A DNA stretch of 64,000 bases from an uncultured Mobiluncus sp. (GTDB lineage: Bacteria > Actinomycetota > Actinomycetes > Actinomycetales > Actinomycetaceae): contig NZ_CALUCZ010000014.1 in NCBI RefSeq assembly GCF_943914685.1, positions 6,039 to 70,038 of the forward strand, given 5' to 3'. A program made the position numbers and the translations under genes. How positions within the stretch are numbered: the stretch's first letter is position 1; each line of letters opens with the position of its first letter. The notes under the pieces were generated by a model that saw only the letters and a program-made list of their open reading frames with translations, searched no databases and was not told where the DNA came from. Below are positions 1 to 8,296 of the stretch, one piece after another.

Positions 1-927
1 CACCAGGGCTTTTGTGAACCGAGAGGTGTCTATCGGCCGCCCGGATTGTGCCGCCTGCCGGACCGCGCGCACCAGCATCCGGTACATGGTCGGCACCGCG
101 AACATCATCTCGACCCGATACTTCTCGATAGCGGCGAGAACAGTGGCCGCATCGAACTTCTCAAAAATGACGACCGTGCCGCCGTGGGAAAAAATATCCG
201 TCGTCGTGCCGTTGAACCCGCCGATATGCGACAGGGGAGCCGTGACCGCCTCGACGGTGGCCGGAGAATACTCGAAAACTTCGCGGAAATTCGTGCAGCC
301 CCACCACATGTTTTTGTACGTCAGCAGGGTGCCTTTCGGGTGAGCGGAGGTGCCGGAGGTATAGATAATCGCTCCGGGCACATCGTCCCCGCATTCGGGC
401 AGTTCGTCCAGCATTTTGGTGGCCGCGAGCGCCAACGTCACGGGCGGGGTTGAGTCGTCGCGCGGCTCTAGGCAATCCTCCAGGTCAGAGTACGTCACCA
501 GGCGGGGGTGCGGGCCCGTGGTAGGGTCGCAGCCCGCCAGTTTTTCGTGCTGGACGGGGTCGCAAATAATGATTTTCGGTTCGCAATGCGCCAGGATTTT
601 TGCCAACTCCGGGGCGGGGAGGTTTTGATCCAGCGGTACTGTAATCGCCGGAATGGCCGCGGCGGCCACGAAAGTCAGCAGATGCCACGGGGAGTTTTTC
701 CCAATCACAACCACGCGCTCGCCGGGCGCAACGCCCCAAGACCGGAACTGGAGTGCCAGCTTGGTGGCGCACGCCAGCGTCTGAGCCACGTTCCAAGCCG
801 GCGGGGCAAAACTGGGTTCAGCGATGGTCTCGGCGCTGACTCCCTGGGCAATCCAAATCATCGAAGTGCGCCCAGGATGGCGCAAAGCGGCTGCTTGCAG
901 GAATTTCATCGGGGAATAATCGACCAC
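1..927 (-). CDS. AMP-dependent acyl-CoA synthetase/ligase, N-terminal part (cut by window edge)
   Basis: Reading the minus strand gives an open frame of 309 codons that runs off the window at position 1. It carries the adenylate-forming enzyme P-loop YTSGTSAHPKGT around residue 200, followed by TAPLSHIGG and an AVPTMYRM segment typical of fatty-acyl or O-succinylbenzoyl-CoA ligases. These enzymes activate a carboxylate with ATP and transfer it to CoA. The frame opens with GTG at 927 (VVDYSPMKFL); an internal ATG at 909 is an alternative. The GTG is preferred because an extended -10 box ends 6 nt before it, which fits a leaderless mRNA. The C-terminal subdomain is outside the window, so the substrate cannot be told. 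Family call is firm, exact function is not. Confidence 0.85.
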   Translation of the reverse strand, partial: MVDYSPMKFLQAAALRHPGRTSMIWIAQGVSAETIAEPSFAPPAWNVAQTLACATKLALQFRSWGVAPGERVVVIGKNSPWHLLTFVAAAAIPAITVPLDQNLPAPELAKILAHCEPKIIICDPVQHEKLAGCDPTTGPHPRLVTYSDLEDCLEPRDDSTPPVTLALAATKMLDELPECGDDVPGAIIYTSGTSAHPKGTLLTYKNMWWGCTNFREVFEYSPATVEAVTAPLSHIGGFNGTTTDIFSHGGTVVIFEKFDAATVLAAIEKYRVEMMFAVPTMYRMLVRAVRQAAQSGRPIDTSRFTKALV

Positions 928-933
928 TGTTGA

Positions 934-943
934 ATCATACCAA
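934..943 (-). promoter_or_regulatory. Extended -10 promoter of the acyl-CoA synthetase (leaderless)
   Basis: On the minus strand the sequence TTGGTATGAT gives an extended -10 (TGG plus TATGAT). Only TCAACA separates it from the GTG at 927, so transcription should begin at or next to the start codon. No Shine-Dalgarno sequence is present. A weak -35 (TTACCA) lies about 15 nt upstream. Confidence 0.5.
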
Positions 944-1009
944 GATTGCTGGATTGGTAAGACGAGCATAAGTCGCTCCATGCAACGCTACGAGAATGTT
1001 AAAAAAGCA

Positions 1010-1039
1010 TTGACAGAATGCGTAATATGACTGTAAAAT
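1010..1039 (+). promoter_or_regulatory. Sigma-70-type promoter of the serine protease gene
   Basis: A perfect -35 TTGACA (1010-1015) is followed after 18 nt by TAAAAT (1034-1039). The expected start of transcription is near 1046, leaving a short AT-rich leader with GAGGAG at 1062-1067 ahead of the ATG at 1074. This is one of the best consensus promoters in the window, suggesting strong constitutive expression. Confidence 0.7.
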
Positions 1040-1073
1040 TATAAATATATTTCCTAAAGCCGAGGAGAATATA

Positions 1074-2252
1074 ATGTATTCCAAAATAATATCCATTTTT
1101 GTAGTAGGATTTTCTCTGGTTTGTCTTGGAAATTCTCCGGCATTGGGTGTAGGCGATACTTCACTGGTGAAGGATTCAATCAATTCACAGGATTTTATGA
1201 CCAGATTCGAGCAAAAGTATCCTGAAATATTTTCTTTTGGTAAGTGGGATCAAGAAACGAATAAATTTGTTATGGGAGTAAAAGGTGAGATGCCCCTAGA
1301 AGCAGAACTCGCTGCCAAAAAGTTTGCTACTGACTTCAAAGTTGATGAGAATACTGGTTATTCACAAAAAGAATTATTCGATGCAGCGGCCTTTCTGGTT
1401 CGGCATGTTGAAAGCACTGTCGGGGTAAAAGATTCGGATTTCGTATTTACAACCATTGATCCGACTACCCCTAGTATAGGTTTACAAATTGATAACTCTG
1501 TGAAGCAAAAACTCAAATCAGATTTGATTTTTGGTCTAGAGTCTATTTCTGACGATTTACAAGACAGAAGTGCCACAGACCTTGGCTCAAAATTGTTAAA
1601 CACAGACAATCCTATACTCCTCGCAAAGCTCAAAATCGACGTGAATATGGGCAATGTTAAGCGAGAAGAACAGGCGCTTTATGGGGGCGGCCGTATCTCT
1701 GGTAATAATATCGGGTATTGCACCACAGGTTTTACCGCTTCTAAACCAGGATATCCGAGTGGTATTCTTACAGCTGGCCATTGTTTAGTAGGAACCTCAC
1801 CGATAGTTTACGGGACGTCGAATTCAAAGATTGCCCTGACCAGGGTTACCCGGATAGTGAATAATGCTGCGGATGCCGGTTTTCTCTCCGCCGCAGGCTA
1901 CGTAACTGCACCTCAATTCTGGAGTCTTCCCAATGGCGGGTTAACCACTGTAACGTGGAAATTTACACCTTCTATCGGGCAAAAGCTTGCTTTCAAAGGC
2001 GAAACATCATCACGTCGGATATACGATTCTGTGTCGGGGTATGTTTGCGGAGGCGTTCCAGGATGCGGAATGATGTACACGAAGAGAGGAGTTACGTTGG
2101 GTGGAGATTCCGGTGGACCATGGTTTAGCAGTGGTGGAGCCGCAGGTATACATGGAGGACTCGTTACAATGTCGGATGGAACTTCTCACTCTTACTTTTC
2201 GACGATATCAAAAGCTGAATCGGTAACAGGTACGACCATAAAGTTAGGCTAA
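1074..2252 (+). CDS. Secreted trypsin-like serine protease with propeptide (S1, streptogrisin-like)
   Basis: This 392-aa protein starts with a signal peptide (hydrophobic residues 4-18, probable cleavage near ALG at 23-25). About 175 residues of acidic pro-region follow, then a chymotrypsin-fold domain from about residue 200. The catalytic triad is readable: His236 in TAGHC, Asp267 in NNAADAGF and Ser346 in GGDSGGPW, with Cys216/Cys237 placed for the usual disulphide. Length and layout match streptogrisin/alpha-lytic type enzymes, which fold with the help of their propeptide and act outside the cell. GAGGAG sits 7 nt before the ATG. The gene is clearly AT-richer than its neighbours, which suggests horizontal acquisition or a different expression class. 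The next gene begins 1 nt after its stop. Substrate unknown. Confidence 0.9.
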   Translation: MYSKIISIFVVGFSLVCLGNSPALGVGDTSLVKDSINSQDFMTRFEQKYPEIFSFGKWDQETNKFVMGVKGEMPLEAELAAKKFATDFKVDENTGYSQKELFDAAAFLVRHVESTVGVKDSDFVFTTIDPTTPSIGLQIDNSVKQKLKSDLIFGLESISDDLQDRSATDLGSKLLNTDNPILLAKLKIDVNMGNVKREEQALYGGGRISGNNIGYCTTGFTASKPGYPSGILTAGHCLVGTSPIVYGTSNSKIALTRVTRIVNNAADAGFLSAAGYVTAPQFWSLPNGGLTTVTWKFTPSIGQKLAFKGETSSRRIYDSVSGYVCGGVPGCGMMYTKRGVTLGGDSGGPWFSSGGAAGIHGGLVTMSDGTSHSYFSTISKAESVTGTTIKLG

Positions 2253-2253
2253 G

Positions 2254-2781
2254 ATGTTTAGAGTAAAATTCCCTGTTTATGTATTTTCCGGTTTTCTTTT
2301 AGCTGGCTTCGTATTATTTCTGCCCGCCTGTTCTACGAATGAAGGCGACACGACAGTACATTCCGAAGTTGAAAACGGAAATGCCGACGTTGATAATGCT
2401 ATGGATTTTGGAATCGAAAAACGCGACGCAGACGGAATAGTCTATTATGTATGGAGTAAACAACCTTCTCAATTTACGGATCTTGGTCATGGGGAGTTAA
2501 AAATGATTGAATCAGGTAATTCAATCTGCTTAACCGATTCCCAGAGTGGACAAAATTACGGTATTATATTCCCATCTGGAACGACTTTGAAGGATAATGT
2601 CCTTTCTTTTGAAAATGGGGCTACATGGAGATTTGGAGAGGCCGCAGAGCAGCATAACTTCTTTGTCAAAGAACCGAATTTGTATAATCTAAGTCAAGAT
2701 ATGAAAAAATCTCAGCAGGAAATTATAAAGTCCTGTAACCAGGATAATGAGAGAATATTTTTCTTTATTCCGGACTTATAG
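2254..2781 (+). CDS. Lipoprotein of unknown function, co-transcribed with the serine protease
   Basis: The 175-aa product has a lipoprotein signal: basic start, hydrophobic stretch 7-23 and lipobox LPAC with Cys26, so it should be anchored to the outer face of the membrane. The mature part is acidic and carries no motif I recognise. It starts 1 nt after the protease stop codon, so the two are almost certainly one operon and probably translationally coupled. It shares the low GC content of the protease gene. A role as inhibitor, chaperone or anchor of the protease is possible, but only from the gene order. Confidence 0.75.
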   Translation: MFRVKFPVYVFSGFLLAGFVLFLPACSTNEGDTTVHSEVENGNADVDNAMDFGIEKRDADGIVYYVWSKQPSQFTDLGHGELKMIESGNSICLTDSQSGQNYGIIFPSGTTLKDNVLSFENGATWRFGEAAEQHNFFVKEPNLYNLSQDMKKSQQEIIKSCNQDNERIFFFIPDL

Positions 2782-2831
2782 TTTTCAATTTCTTTGCTCC
2801 AATTTAGCATGTAATTAGCTCACATACCCGG

Positions 2832-2837
2832 TATGAT
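2832..2837 (+). promoter_or_regulatory. -10 box of the Nif3-family gene (leaderless)
   Basis: TATGAT at 2832-2837 is followed by only six bases (GAGCGC) before the ATG at 2844. There is no Shine-Dalgarno sequence, so the message is probably leaderless. Confidence 0.5.
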
Positions 2838-2843
2838 GAGCGC

Positions 2844-3731
2844 ATGAGTAATAAGGCATTGACCGTAGGCGAAATTTGCAAGTGGATGGACGCGCGTTTT
2901 GCGCCCGCGCTGCAGGAAGATTGGGATCGGGTCGGGTTGATTTGCGGGGATCGGGGCGACCCGGTGACGCGGATTCTGCTCGCGGTGGATCCGGTCGAGC
3001 CGGTCGTGGACGAGGCCCTCGAGTGGGGGGCACAGCTGGTCATTACGCACCACCCCCTGTTCCTGCGCGGCACTTCTTTTGTGTCTACTGATACTGCCAA
3101 AGGCCGGGTGGTACATCGCCTGATTCGTGGCGGGGCTGCCCTGTTTAACGCCCACACCAACGCGGACTCGGCACGCGATGGGGTGGCAGAAGCCCTGGCC
3201 CAAGCGGCGGGACTGGATCCGCAGACCTGGCGACCGCTGCAGCCTGCCCCGGCCGATACGTCCTTGGGCATCGGACGAGTCGGTCCGGTCACGCCCACCA
3301 CCGTGGGTGAGGTCGCCAGCCGACTGGCGAACCTATTGCCCGACTCACCAGCAGGTTTACTGGTGGCGGGTGACTTTGACCGCGCAGTCCAGACGGTGGC
3401 GGTCAGCGGCGGGTCGGGGCAGTCCCTGCTGCCCGCAGCCCTAGATGCCGGCGCTGACGTGTTCGTGACCGCCGATTTGCGCCACCACCCGGCGCTGGAT
3501 TTCCTGGAGATGGACGGAGCGCCCGCCCTCATCATGCCGTCGCATTGGGCCAGTGAATGGTTGTGGCTGCCCCGCTTAGAAACCGCGTTGAACCTGTGGG
3601 CCGGTGAAATCGGGAAACCTCTGGAAACGAAAATCAGCACGGTTATTTCCGAACCCTGGGACGCCTATATCCCCACCGTTACCAACGATGAGACTGAGCC
3701 GGACGATGCCGGCGGCAGTTCGATAAACTAA
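2844..3731 (+). CDS. Nif3-like dinuclear metal centre protein
   Basis: The 295-aa product matches the NIF3/YbgI (GTP cyclohydrolase I type 2-like) family, toroidal cytoplasmic proteins with a two-metal site and no settled function. Visible ligand-like residues are His69-His70 in VITHHPLF, His104 and Asp108 in NAHTNAD, and a late SHWASE segment near residue 232 corresponding to the family's C-terminal His/Glu pair. Length is normal for the shorter forms without a long insert domain. In many actinobacteria this gene precedes the zinc-ribbon coiled-coil gene, as here. The start is set by the -10 box 6 nt upstream. Confidence 0.88.
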   Translation: MSNKALTVGEICKWMDARFAPALQEDWDRVGLICGDRGDPVTRILLAVDPVEPVVDEALEWGAQLVITHHPLFLRGTSFVSTDTAKGRVVHRLIRGGAALFNAHTNADSARDGVAEALAQAAGLDPQTWRPLQPAPADTSLGIGRVGPVTPTTVGEVASRLANLLPDSPAGLLVAGDFDRAVQTVAVSGGSGQSLLPAALDAGADVFVTADLRHHPALDFLEMDGAPALIMPSHWASEWLWLPRLETALNLWAGEIGKPLETKISTVISEPWDAYIPTVTNDETEPDDAGGSSIN

Positions 3732-3790
3732 TAGCCGAAATCAAGTTACGATTTAGGAAAAGACCCCGAGAATCTGCAAGGAAGAAGTCA

Positions 3791-4516
3791 ATGAAAGCTG
3801 CGCCCGAAGACCAAGAAAAACTTTTGGACCTGCAGGTCCTAGATCGAAAGATTGCCGGTTTGAAACACTCTCTGGCCAGCATTCCGGCCGCGGCGCGCCT
3901 GGAACAAATCAAAGCTGAGCAGGACAAGCTGCGCTCCGCGCTGGCTTTGGCAACTTCCGCCCGCAACGACTTGAACCGGGCTTTGAAACAAGCCGAAGGG
4001 GAAGTCAGCAAAGTTCAAGAACGGGCGAAAACCCAACGCGAACGCTTGGACTCGGGCCAGTTGAGCCCCAAAGAGATGGAACGTATTCAAGCCGAACTCG
4101 CTCAGTTGGCGACGCGTCAGGGTGAACTGGAAGATAGCGCCCTGGACGCGTTGGACGCGCTGGAACGCGCTAGTGAAAAAGTGAAGCTGGTGGAAAATCG
4201 CCGCGCGGAACTGGCTGGTGAGTTCGACGAAGCACAAGCCGAAGCGGGCAGCGCTGCCGGCGAACTGCAGCAGGAACTGACCGGTCAACAAACCCAGCGA
4301 GACGAACTGGCCGCCACTCTGCCCGCTGATTTGCTGCAGGAATACGAAACTTGCAAGCGGGCGACCGGGGGAATTGGGGTAGTAGCGGTCATCGGAAACC
4401 AGTCGGTCGGGATGGATTTGGAATTTTCGATGGCGGAAATCTCGCGTTTAAACATCGCGGCTCCCGACGATGTCATCGTCAGCGAGGACCACGAAGTCAT
4501 TTTGGTGCGTAAGTAG
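3791..4516 (+). CDS. Zinc-ribbon-family coiled-coil protein (DUF164/CT398-like) lacking its cysteines
   Basis: The 241-aa product has a long charged alpha-helical coiled coil (residues about 10-180) followed by a GGIGVV segment and a small C-terminal domain, the order seen in the CT398/FlgZ-like family. In relatives the C-terminal domain is a C4 zinc ribbon of the form CxxC...CxxC-RILV. Here the corresponding places read QSVGM and VSEDHEVIL, so all four cysteines are replaced (Ser, Met, Ser, His). The only cysteine left is upstream in ETCKRATGG. The fold may be kept without metal. RBS AAGGAAGAAG precedes the ATG. It follows the Nif3 gene by 59 nt and is probably in the same operon. Function unknown. 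Confidence 0.82.
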   Translation: MKAAPEDQEKLLDLQVLDRKIAGLKHSLASIPAAARLEQIKAEQDKLRSALALATSARNDLNRALKQAEGEVSKVQERAKTQRERLDSGQLSPKEMERIQAELAQLATRQGELEDSALDALDALERASEKVKLVENRRAELAGEFDEAQAEAGSAAGELQQELTGQQTQRDELAATLPADLLQEYETCKRATGGIGVVAVIGNQSVGMDLEFSMAEISRLNIAAPDDVIVSEDHEVILVRK

Positions 4517-4526
4517 TACAATAATC

Positions 4527-4914
4527 GGGCGGAAAAGCCGGGCAGGTAGTCGCGGGCGAGTCATTCGATGAGCCCGAGGAAAGTCCGGACTCCATAGGGC
4601 AGGGTGATGGCTAACGGCCACCCGGGGCGACCCGCGGGACAGTGCCACAGAAAGCGAAACCGCCCCACCGGGCTTGTGCACGGTGAGGTAAGGGTGAAAA
4701 GGCGAGGTAAGAGCTCACCGCGCGGCTGGCGACAGTCGTGGCAGGGTAAACCCCACCCGGAGCAAGGCCAAGCAGCAGGCTGGGCGGCCCGTTCAAAGCC
4801 TGCGGGTAGGCTGCTAGAGAGGTCGGGTAACCGGCCTTCCAGAGAAATGGCTACCGGCGCGCGGCGGCAACAAAGCGCGTTACAGAATCCGGCTTACGCC
4901 CGGCTTTTCCGCCC
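4527..4914 (+). ncRNA. rnpB: RNase P RNA (type A)
   Basis: The catalytic RNA of RNase P, which trims the 5' leader of tRNA precursors. Conserved core blocks are visible: GAGGAAAGTCCGGACTCC near 4575, ACAGAAA near 4645 and CAGAGAAATGGCTACCGG near 4840. The 5' end GGGCGGAAAAGCCGGGC (4527-4543) is perfectly complementary to 4898-4914, giving a 17-bp closing helix that sets both ends. GC-rich actinobacterial RNase P RNAs are of this type and size (about 390 nt). It lies 10 nt after the preceding coding sequence. Confidence 0.95.
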
Positions 4915-4974
4915 CTTGATTCAGGAGCACTCGATCGGGTGCGACGTGACGCACGGAGTGCGGGGAAATGGTAA

Positions 4975-6297
4975 TCAGAGACGGTTATGTAAATCTGGTG
5001 ACCAGTAGGCGTAGCTTTGGGTTATCGAAAACAATTTGTTTTTCCGATGTTCTGCGATTGGTATAACATAATCAGTTTTGCTCCAAGACACCAAAAAACA
5101 ATCGCTTGTATTCATACATTTCTCGCTGTTGGTCGAAGCAAAACCGGCATAGGAATCTGGCACAATATAATAATTGTTAGAGTTTAGGTCATATAAAAAT
5201 GTATCAACTGAAGAGTAATTAGAGTCTGCGCAGGTAAAATAGAAGTAACTGGTGCCAACTTCGTTTATATTCGGAATGTTCTTGCAAGGCGTGTCTCGAA
5301 AAGTGATTTTGTGATGATTTAGTAGGTTCTCTATAATTAAATCATTTTGTGAAGTTGTCTCAGTGGACCTATATATAAAGTAATCATGAGCAAAACCGTA
5401 GAGGTTGCTAATGTTACTATGTAAAATAATAGATTCGATTTTTGATTTTCCGTGAAAAAGGTCAATTTTAGGTGAGGTTCGGGAATTTTTTGCCGTATCT
5501 TGCTGGTAGTATATTGCTAAATCGCATTGTTTACTAAGCTTAAAGGACGTAACATTTTTCGCAACAATTTGAGGACTGGATTTGCTGTTGACTGGAGTTG
5601 TATAGATGTACGCAGAGTTCTTTGGACTCTTGTCTGCTTGCAGCATATCAAAGGTAGCCCAATAGGCTTTGCCATCGCACAGTCCGATGTGCCAGGGCTC
5701 CGCTGCCATCTTGATTGGTTTACCAGTGTAGTCTTTGCTTGACACAATGGTTCGGGTGGTTTGACCATCAAAAAAGGCGAGTTGCCAGTTGCTTTCAGCA
5801 GTTTCGTCATAGGCTCCTGAAATAATGAATAGGAGCTGGTTACCAAGCCTGGAAATGTATGAAATCTGTTGACCTTTTGGTGGAACGTTTGGTGGGAATG
5901 GTATTTGAGATAATTGCTTTAATCCTACCTCTGTAGCTTGGCACCACCAAAATTCGCCGTTGGGTTCGTTATTGGTAAATGGCGAAGTTTCTTGGGCTTT
6001 ACGGTAACAGGGGAATACACCATTACTATCCATGAGTTCGTATGCATCTTGTATTGCCTCGGAATCGGGTGTGTAATTAATACGCTGGTCAAAAAAATAG
6101 GTGCCTTCACTAAGGATATTTGTCGCCTTGTCCTTAGAAAGAATTTTATTTTCTGCTTGGTCTGTACCGGTTTTAGGTGCCGTGGTTACAGCACTCGTAG
6201 ATGCACAACCCGTCAGTAATAACAGCAAAATGACCGCGGCGGTCAGAATAATCAATCGCCGTGAAATTATTCTTTCCCACGCAAGTAGCAGACTCAT
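4975..6297 (-). CDS. Lipoprotein of unknown function (440 aa), low GC
   Basis: The product has an N-terminal positively charged segment, a hydrophobic helix (residues 15-29) and lipobox LTGC with Cys31, so it should be a membrane-anchored surface lipoprotein. The rest is rich in aromatic residues and alternating strand-like segments (for example AYWATFDM and DYFIYRSTE), which could form a beta-propeller like TolB or DPP-IV N-domains; that is only an impression. The gene is much more AT-rich than the flanking rnpB and ppgK and looks like an inserted accessory gene. Its 3' end lies 60 nt from rnpB on the opposite strand. No homologue recognised. Confidence 0.72.
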   Translation of the reverse strand: MSLLLAWERIISRRLIILTAAVILLLLLTGCASTSAVTTAPKTGTDQAENKILSKDKATNILSEGTYFFDQRINYTPDSEAIQDAYELMDSNGVFPCYRKAQETSPFTNNEPNGEFWWCQATEVGLKQLSQIPFPPNVPPKGQQISYISRLGNQLLFIISGAYDETAESNWQLAFFDGQTTRTIVSSKDYTGKPIKMAAEPWHIGLCDGKAYWATFDMLQADKSPKNSAYIYTTPVNSKSSPQIVAKNVTSFKLSKQCDLAIYYQQDTAKNSRTSPKIDLFHGKSKIESIILHSNISNLYGFAHDYFIYRSTETTSQNDLIIENLLNHHKITFRDTPCKNIPNINEVGTSYFYFTCADSNYSSVDTFLYDLNSNNYYIVPDSYAGFASTNSEKCMNTSDCFLVSWSKTDYVIPIAEHRKNKLFSITQSYAYWSPDLHNRL

Positions 6298-6402
6298 TTT
6301 GAAACTCTAACACGAAGCGTGGTCCATGTCTACGTGTTTTTCCGTAGGTTTATGAAGTTGAAAAGCCTGGTAACTAGCTTTCCGGTTAGTGGTTAACGAA
6401 TT

Positions 6403-6438
6403 TTATAACGCTCCGGAACGCCGCAACACCCCGGAGCG
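6403..6438 (-). terminator. Rho-independent terminator of ppgK
   Basis: Read on the minus strand, CGCTCCGG (6438-6431) pairs with CCGGAGCG (6416-6409), with a 14-nt loop and a following TTATAAAA tract. It lies 20 nt beyond the ppgK stop. Confidence 0.65.
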
Positions 6439-6457
6439 AAACAGCCGTTAGCTTGGT

Positions 6458-7201
6458 TTACACCCCTGCCGCCAGCGCGGCAGCCCCCGCGATGCCAGCC
6501 TGGTTGCGCAGCTGTGCGGGGATAATCGGGGTTTTCAGATCCAGCAGGGGTAGGAACTTTTCATGTTGGCGAGATACGCCACCGCCAACCACGAACAAGT
6601 CCGGGCTGAGCAGCATCTCGATCTGAGAATAGTATTTTTGCAGGCGCTTGGCCCACTGCTTAAAGGACAGTTTCTTGGCCGACTTCACGCCAGAAGAAGC
6701 GCGTCTCTCAGCATCTTTGCCATCAATCTCAATGTGTCCCAGCTCGCTGTTCGGAACCAGAATCCCGTTATAAATGAGCGCGGTACCAATTCCGGTACCC
6801 AAAGTGGTGACGATGACTAGGCCGGGCACATCGCGTGCCGCGCCGTAACGGACTTCTGCGTAACCCGCAGCATCTGCGTCATTCACACACTTGACCATGT
6901 GGCCGGTGTACTTGCGCAACAGGACGCGGACGTCAATGCCAGCCCACCCCTGGTCGAGATTAGCCATAAACGGAACCAAATCATTCTTAACCGGAGCCGG
7001 AATCGTCAGGCCCAACGGCATATCTTCGGGAACGTCCTTTTCCTCAATGATTTTACGGCACACTTCCGCCACGGCCTGGGGGGTCGAGTGTGCGGGAGTT
7101 TTAATTCTCAGACGATCGCCAATGAAATCGCCAGTTTCCAAGTCTACATAAGCGCCTTTAATACCGGAGCCGCCAACATCAATGCCAAATCCAGTTGCCA
7201 C
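6458..7201 (-). CDS. ppgK: Polyphosphate glucokinase
   Basis: A 247-aa ROK-family cytoplasmic kinase that phosphorylates glucose at O6 using inorganic polyphosphate (and usually ATP). The N-terminal phosphate-binding loop FGIDVGGSGIKGA (residues 5-17) is followed by the catalytic VNDADAAG (Asp near residue 108), TLGTGIGTA (second phosphate loop, near residue 135) and SELGHIEIDG. The family's usual CxCGxxGC zinc motif of other ROK members is absent, as expected for PpgK. The start is GTG with AAGGGA 7 nt upstream. Polyphosphate glucokinases are typical of actinobacteria. Monocistronic, with its own terminator. Confidence 0.93.
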   Translation of the reverse strand: MATGFGIDVGGSGIKGAYVDLETGDFIGDRLRIKTPAHSTPQAVAEVCRKIIEEKDVPEDMPLGLTIPAPVKNDLVPFMANLDQGWAGIDVRVLLRKYTGHMVKCVNDADAAGYAEVRYGAARDVPGLVIVTTLGTGIGTALIYNGILVPNSELGHIEIDGKDAERRASSGVKSAKKLSFKQWAKRLQKYYSQIEMLLSPDLFVVGGGVSRQHEKFLPLLDLKTPIIPAQLRNQAGIAGAAALAAGV

Positions 7202-7333
7202 AAAAGTCCCTTTCGCGTGGGGATAAACTTGAAAATTACTCTATGGCAAATCCCGTGATTTCACCAAATTTCAGCCCTGTTTCAGCGAGACACCGGCAAT
7301 AGTCGATTAAGCCTGCCAACTAAAGAAAACCTA

Positions 7334-8254
7334 TCAATCCTGGTGGTTGCTGGGCCAGGTGAGAATTTCTCCGCCGTCCTCGCGCACCACGAGGGTGTGT
7401 TCAAACTGGGCGGTGCGTCCCCGGTCGCGGGTCACCACGGTCCAGCCGTCCCGCCACTGTTCCCAAGCGATTGAACCCATAGTCAACATCGGTTCAATGG
7501 TGAAAACCATGCCCTCTTCCATAATCGTGTCGTAGCGGGGGGAATCGTAGTGCGGAATAATCAGCCCGCTGTGGAAAGCCTCGCCGACACCGTGGCCGGT
7601 GAAATCCTGTACCACTCCGTATTCAAAACGGCTGGCGTAGGACTCGATAATCCGCCCGATAACGTTGATGGAACGTCCCGGTTTACAGACCTTAATGGCG
7701 CGCATCATGGCTTCTTTGGTGCAGTCGATGAGTTGCTGGGACTCGGGGTCAATCGTCCCGACCGGGAACATGGCACACGTATCGCCGTGGACCCCGTCCT
7801 TGTAAGCGGTGATGTCCAGGTTGATGATGTCGCCTTCCTCCAGCGGTCGGTCGTCCGGGATCCCGTGGCAGATACATTCATTGACCGAGGTACAGATAGA
7901 TTTGCGAAATCCCATATAACCCAGGCAAGACGGATAGGCGCCGTGATCACAAATAAACTCGTGCGCTACCCGGTCCAAAGTATCGGTAGTCACGCCGGGA
8001 GCGATGTATTTGGCGGTTTCCACGATGGCATCGGCCGCGATACGCCCGGCTTGGCGGATTTTTTCAATCGTTTCCTCGCTCTTAACATCGGAGGCCGTGA
8101 CCCGTTCCGGTCCGTCGTGAAACATATATTCCGGGCGGTCAATGTGGGAGGGGACGGGTAAAGTGGCGGAAATGCGTCCCGGTTTCAGGTTTCCCAAGGG
8201 CGCGCGGCGGGCCAGTTCGTCAGTTCGAGTTTTCTTGTGTAACACGGTAGTCAT
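7334..8254 (-). CDS. map: Methionine aminopeptidase, type I
   Basis: This 306-aa enzyme removes the initiator methionine from nascent proteins. Metal ligands are in the expected order: Asp residues in NLDITAYKDGVHGDTCAMF, His in GHGVGEAFH, Glu in FTIEPML and Glu in QFEHTLVV. An extra 45-residue N-terminal stretch with a proline-rich VPSHIDRPEY segment is typical of the longer actinobacterial paralogue (type Ic, like mycobacterial MapB). A weak GAAAGA precedes the ATG. It lies 42 nt downstream of panB on the same strand, so the two are probably co-transcribed. Confidence 0.94.
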   Translation of the reverse strand: MTTVLHKKTRTDELARRAPLGNLKPGRISATLPVPSHIDRPEYMFHDGPERVTASDVKSEETIEKIRQAGRIAADAIVETAKYIAPGVTTDTLDRVAHEFICDHGAYPSCLGYMGFRKSICTSVNECICHGIPDDRPLEEGDIINLDITAYKDGVHGDTCAMFPVGTIDPESQQLIDCTKEAMMRAIKVCKPGRSINVIGRIIESYASRFEYGVVQDFTGHGVGEAFHSGLIIPHYDSPRYDTIMEEGMVFTIEPMLTMGSIAWEQWRDGWTVVTRDRGRTAQFEHTLVVREDGGEILTWPSNHQD

Positions 8255-8296
8255 TCTTTCAATTCAAAAGGTCGGAGGTCGCCTCTCGGAGACGGC

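Noticed and set aside
935..1183. 82-codon minus-strand frame overlapping the protease start
   Set aside because: It would lie across the promoter and signal peptide of the protease gene and has no supporting start signal.
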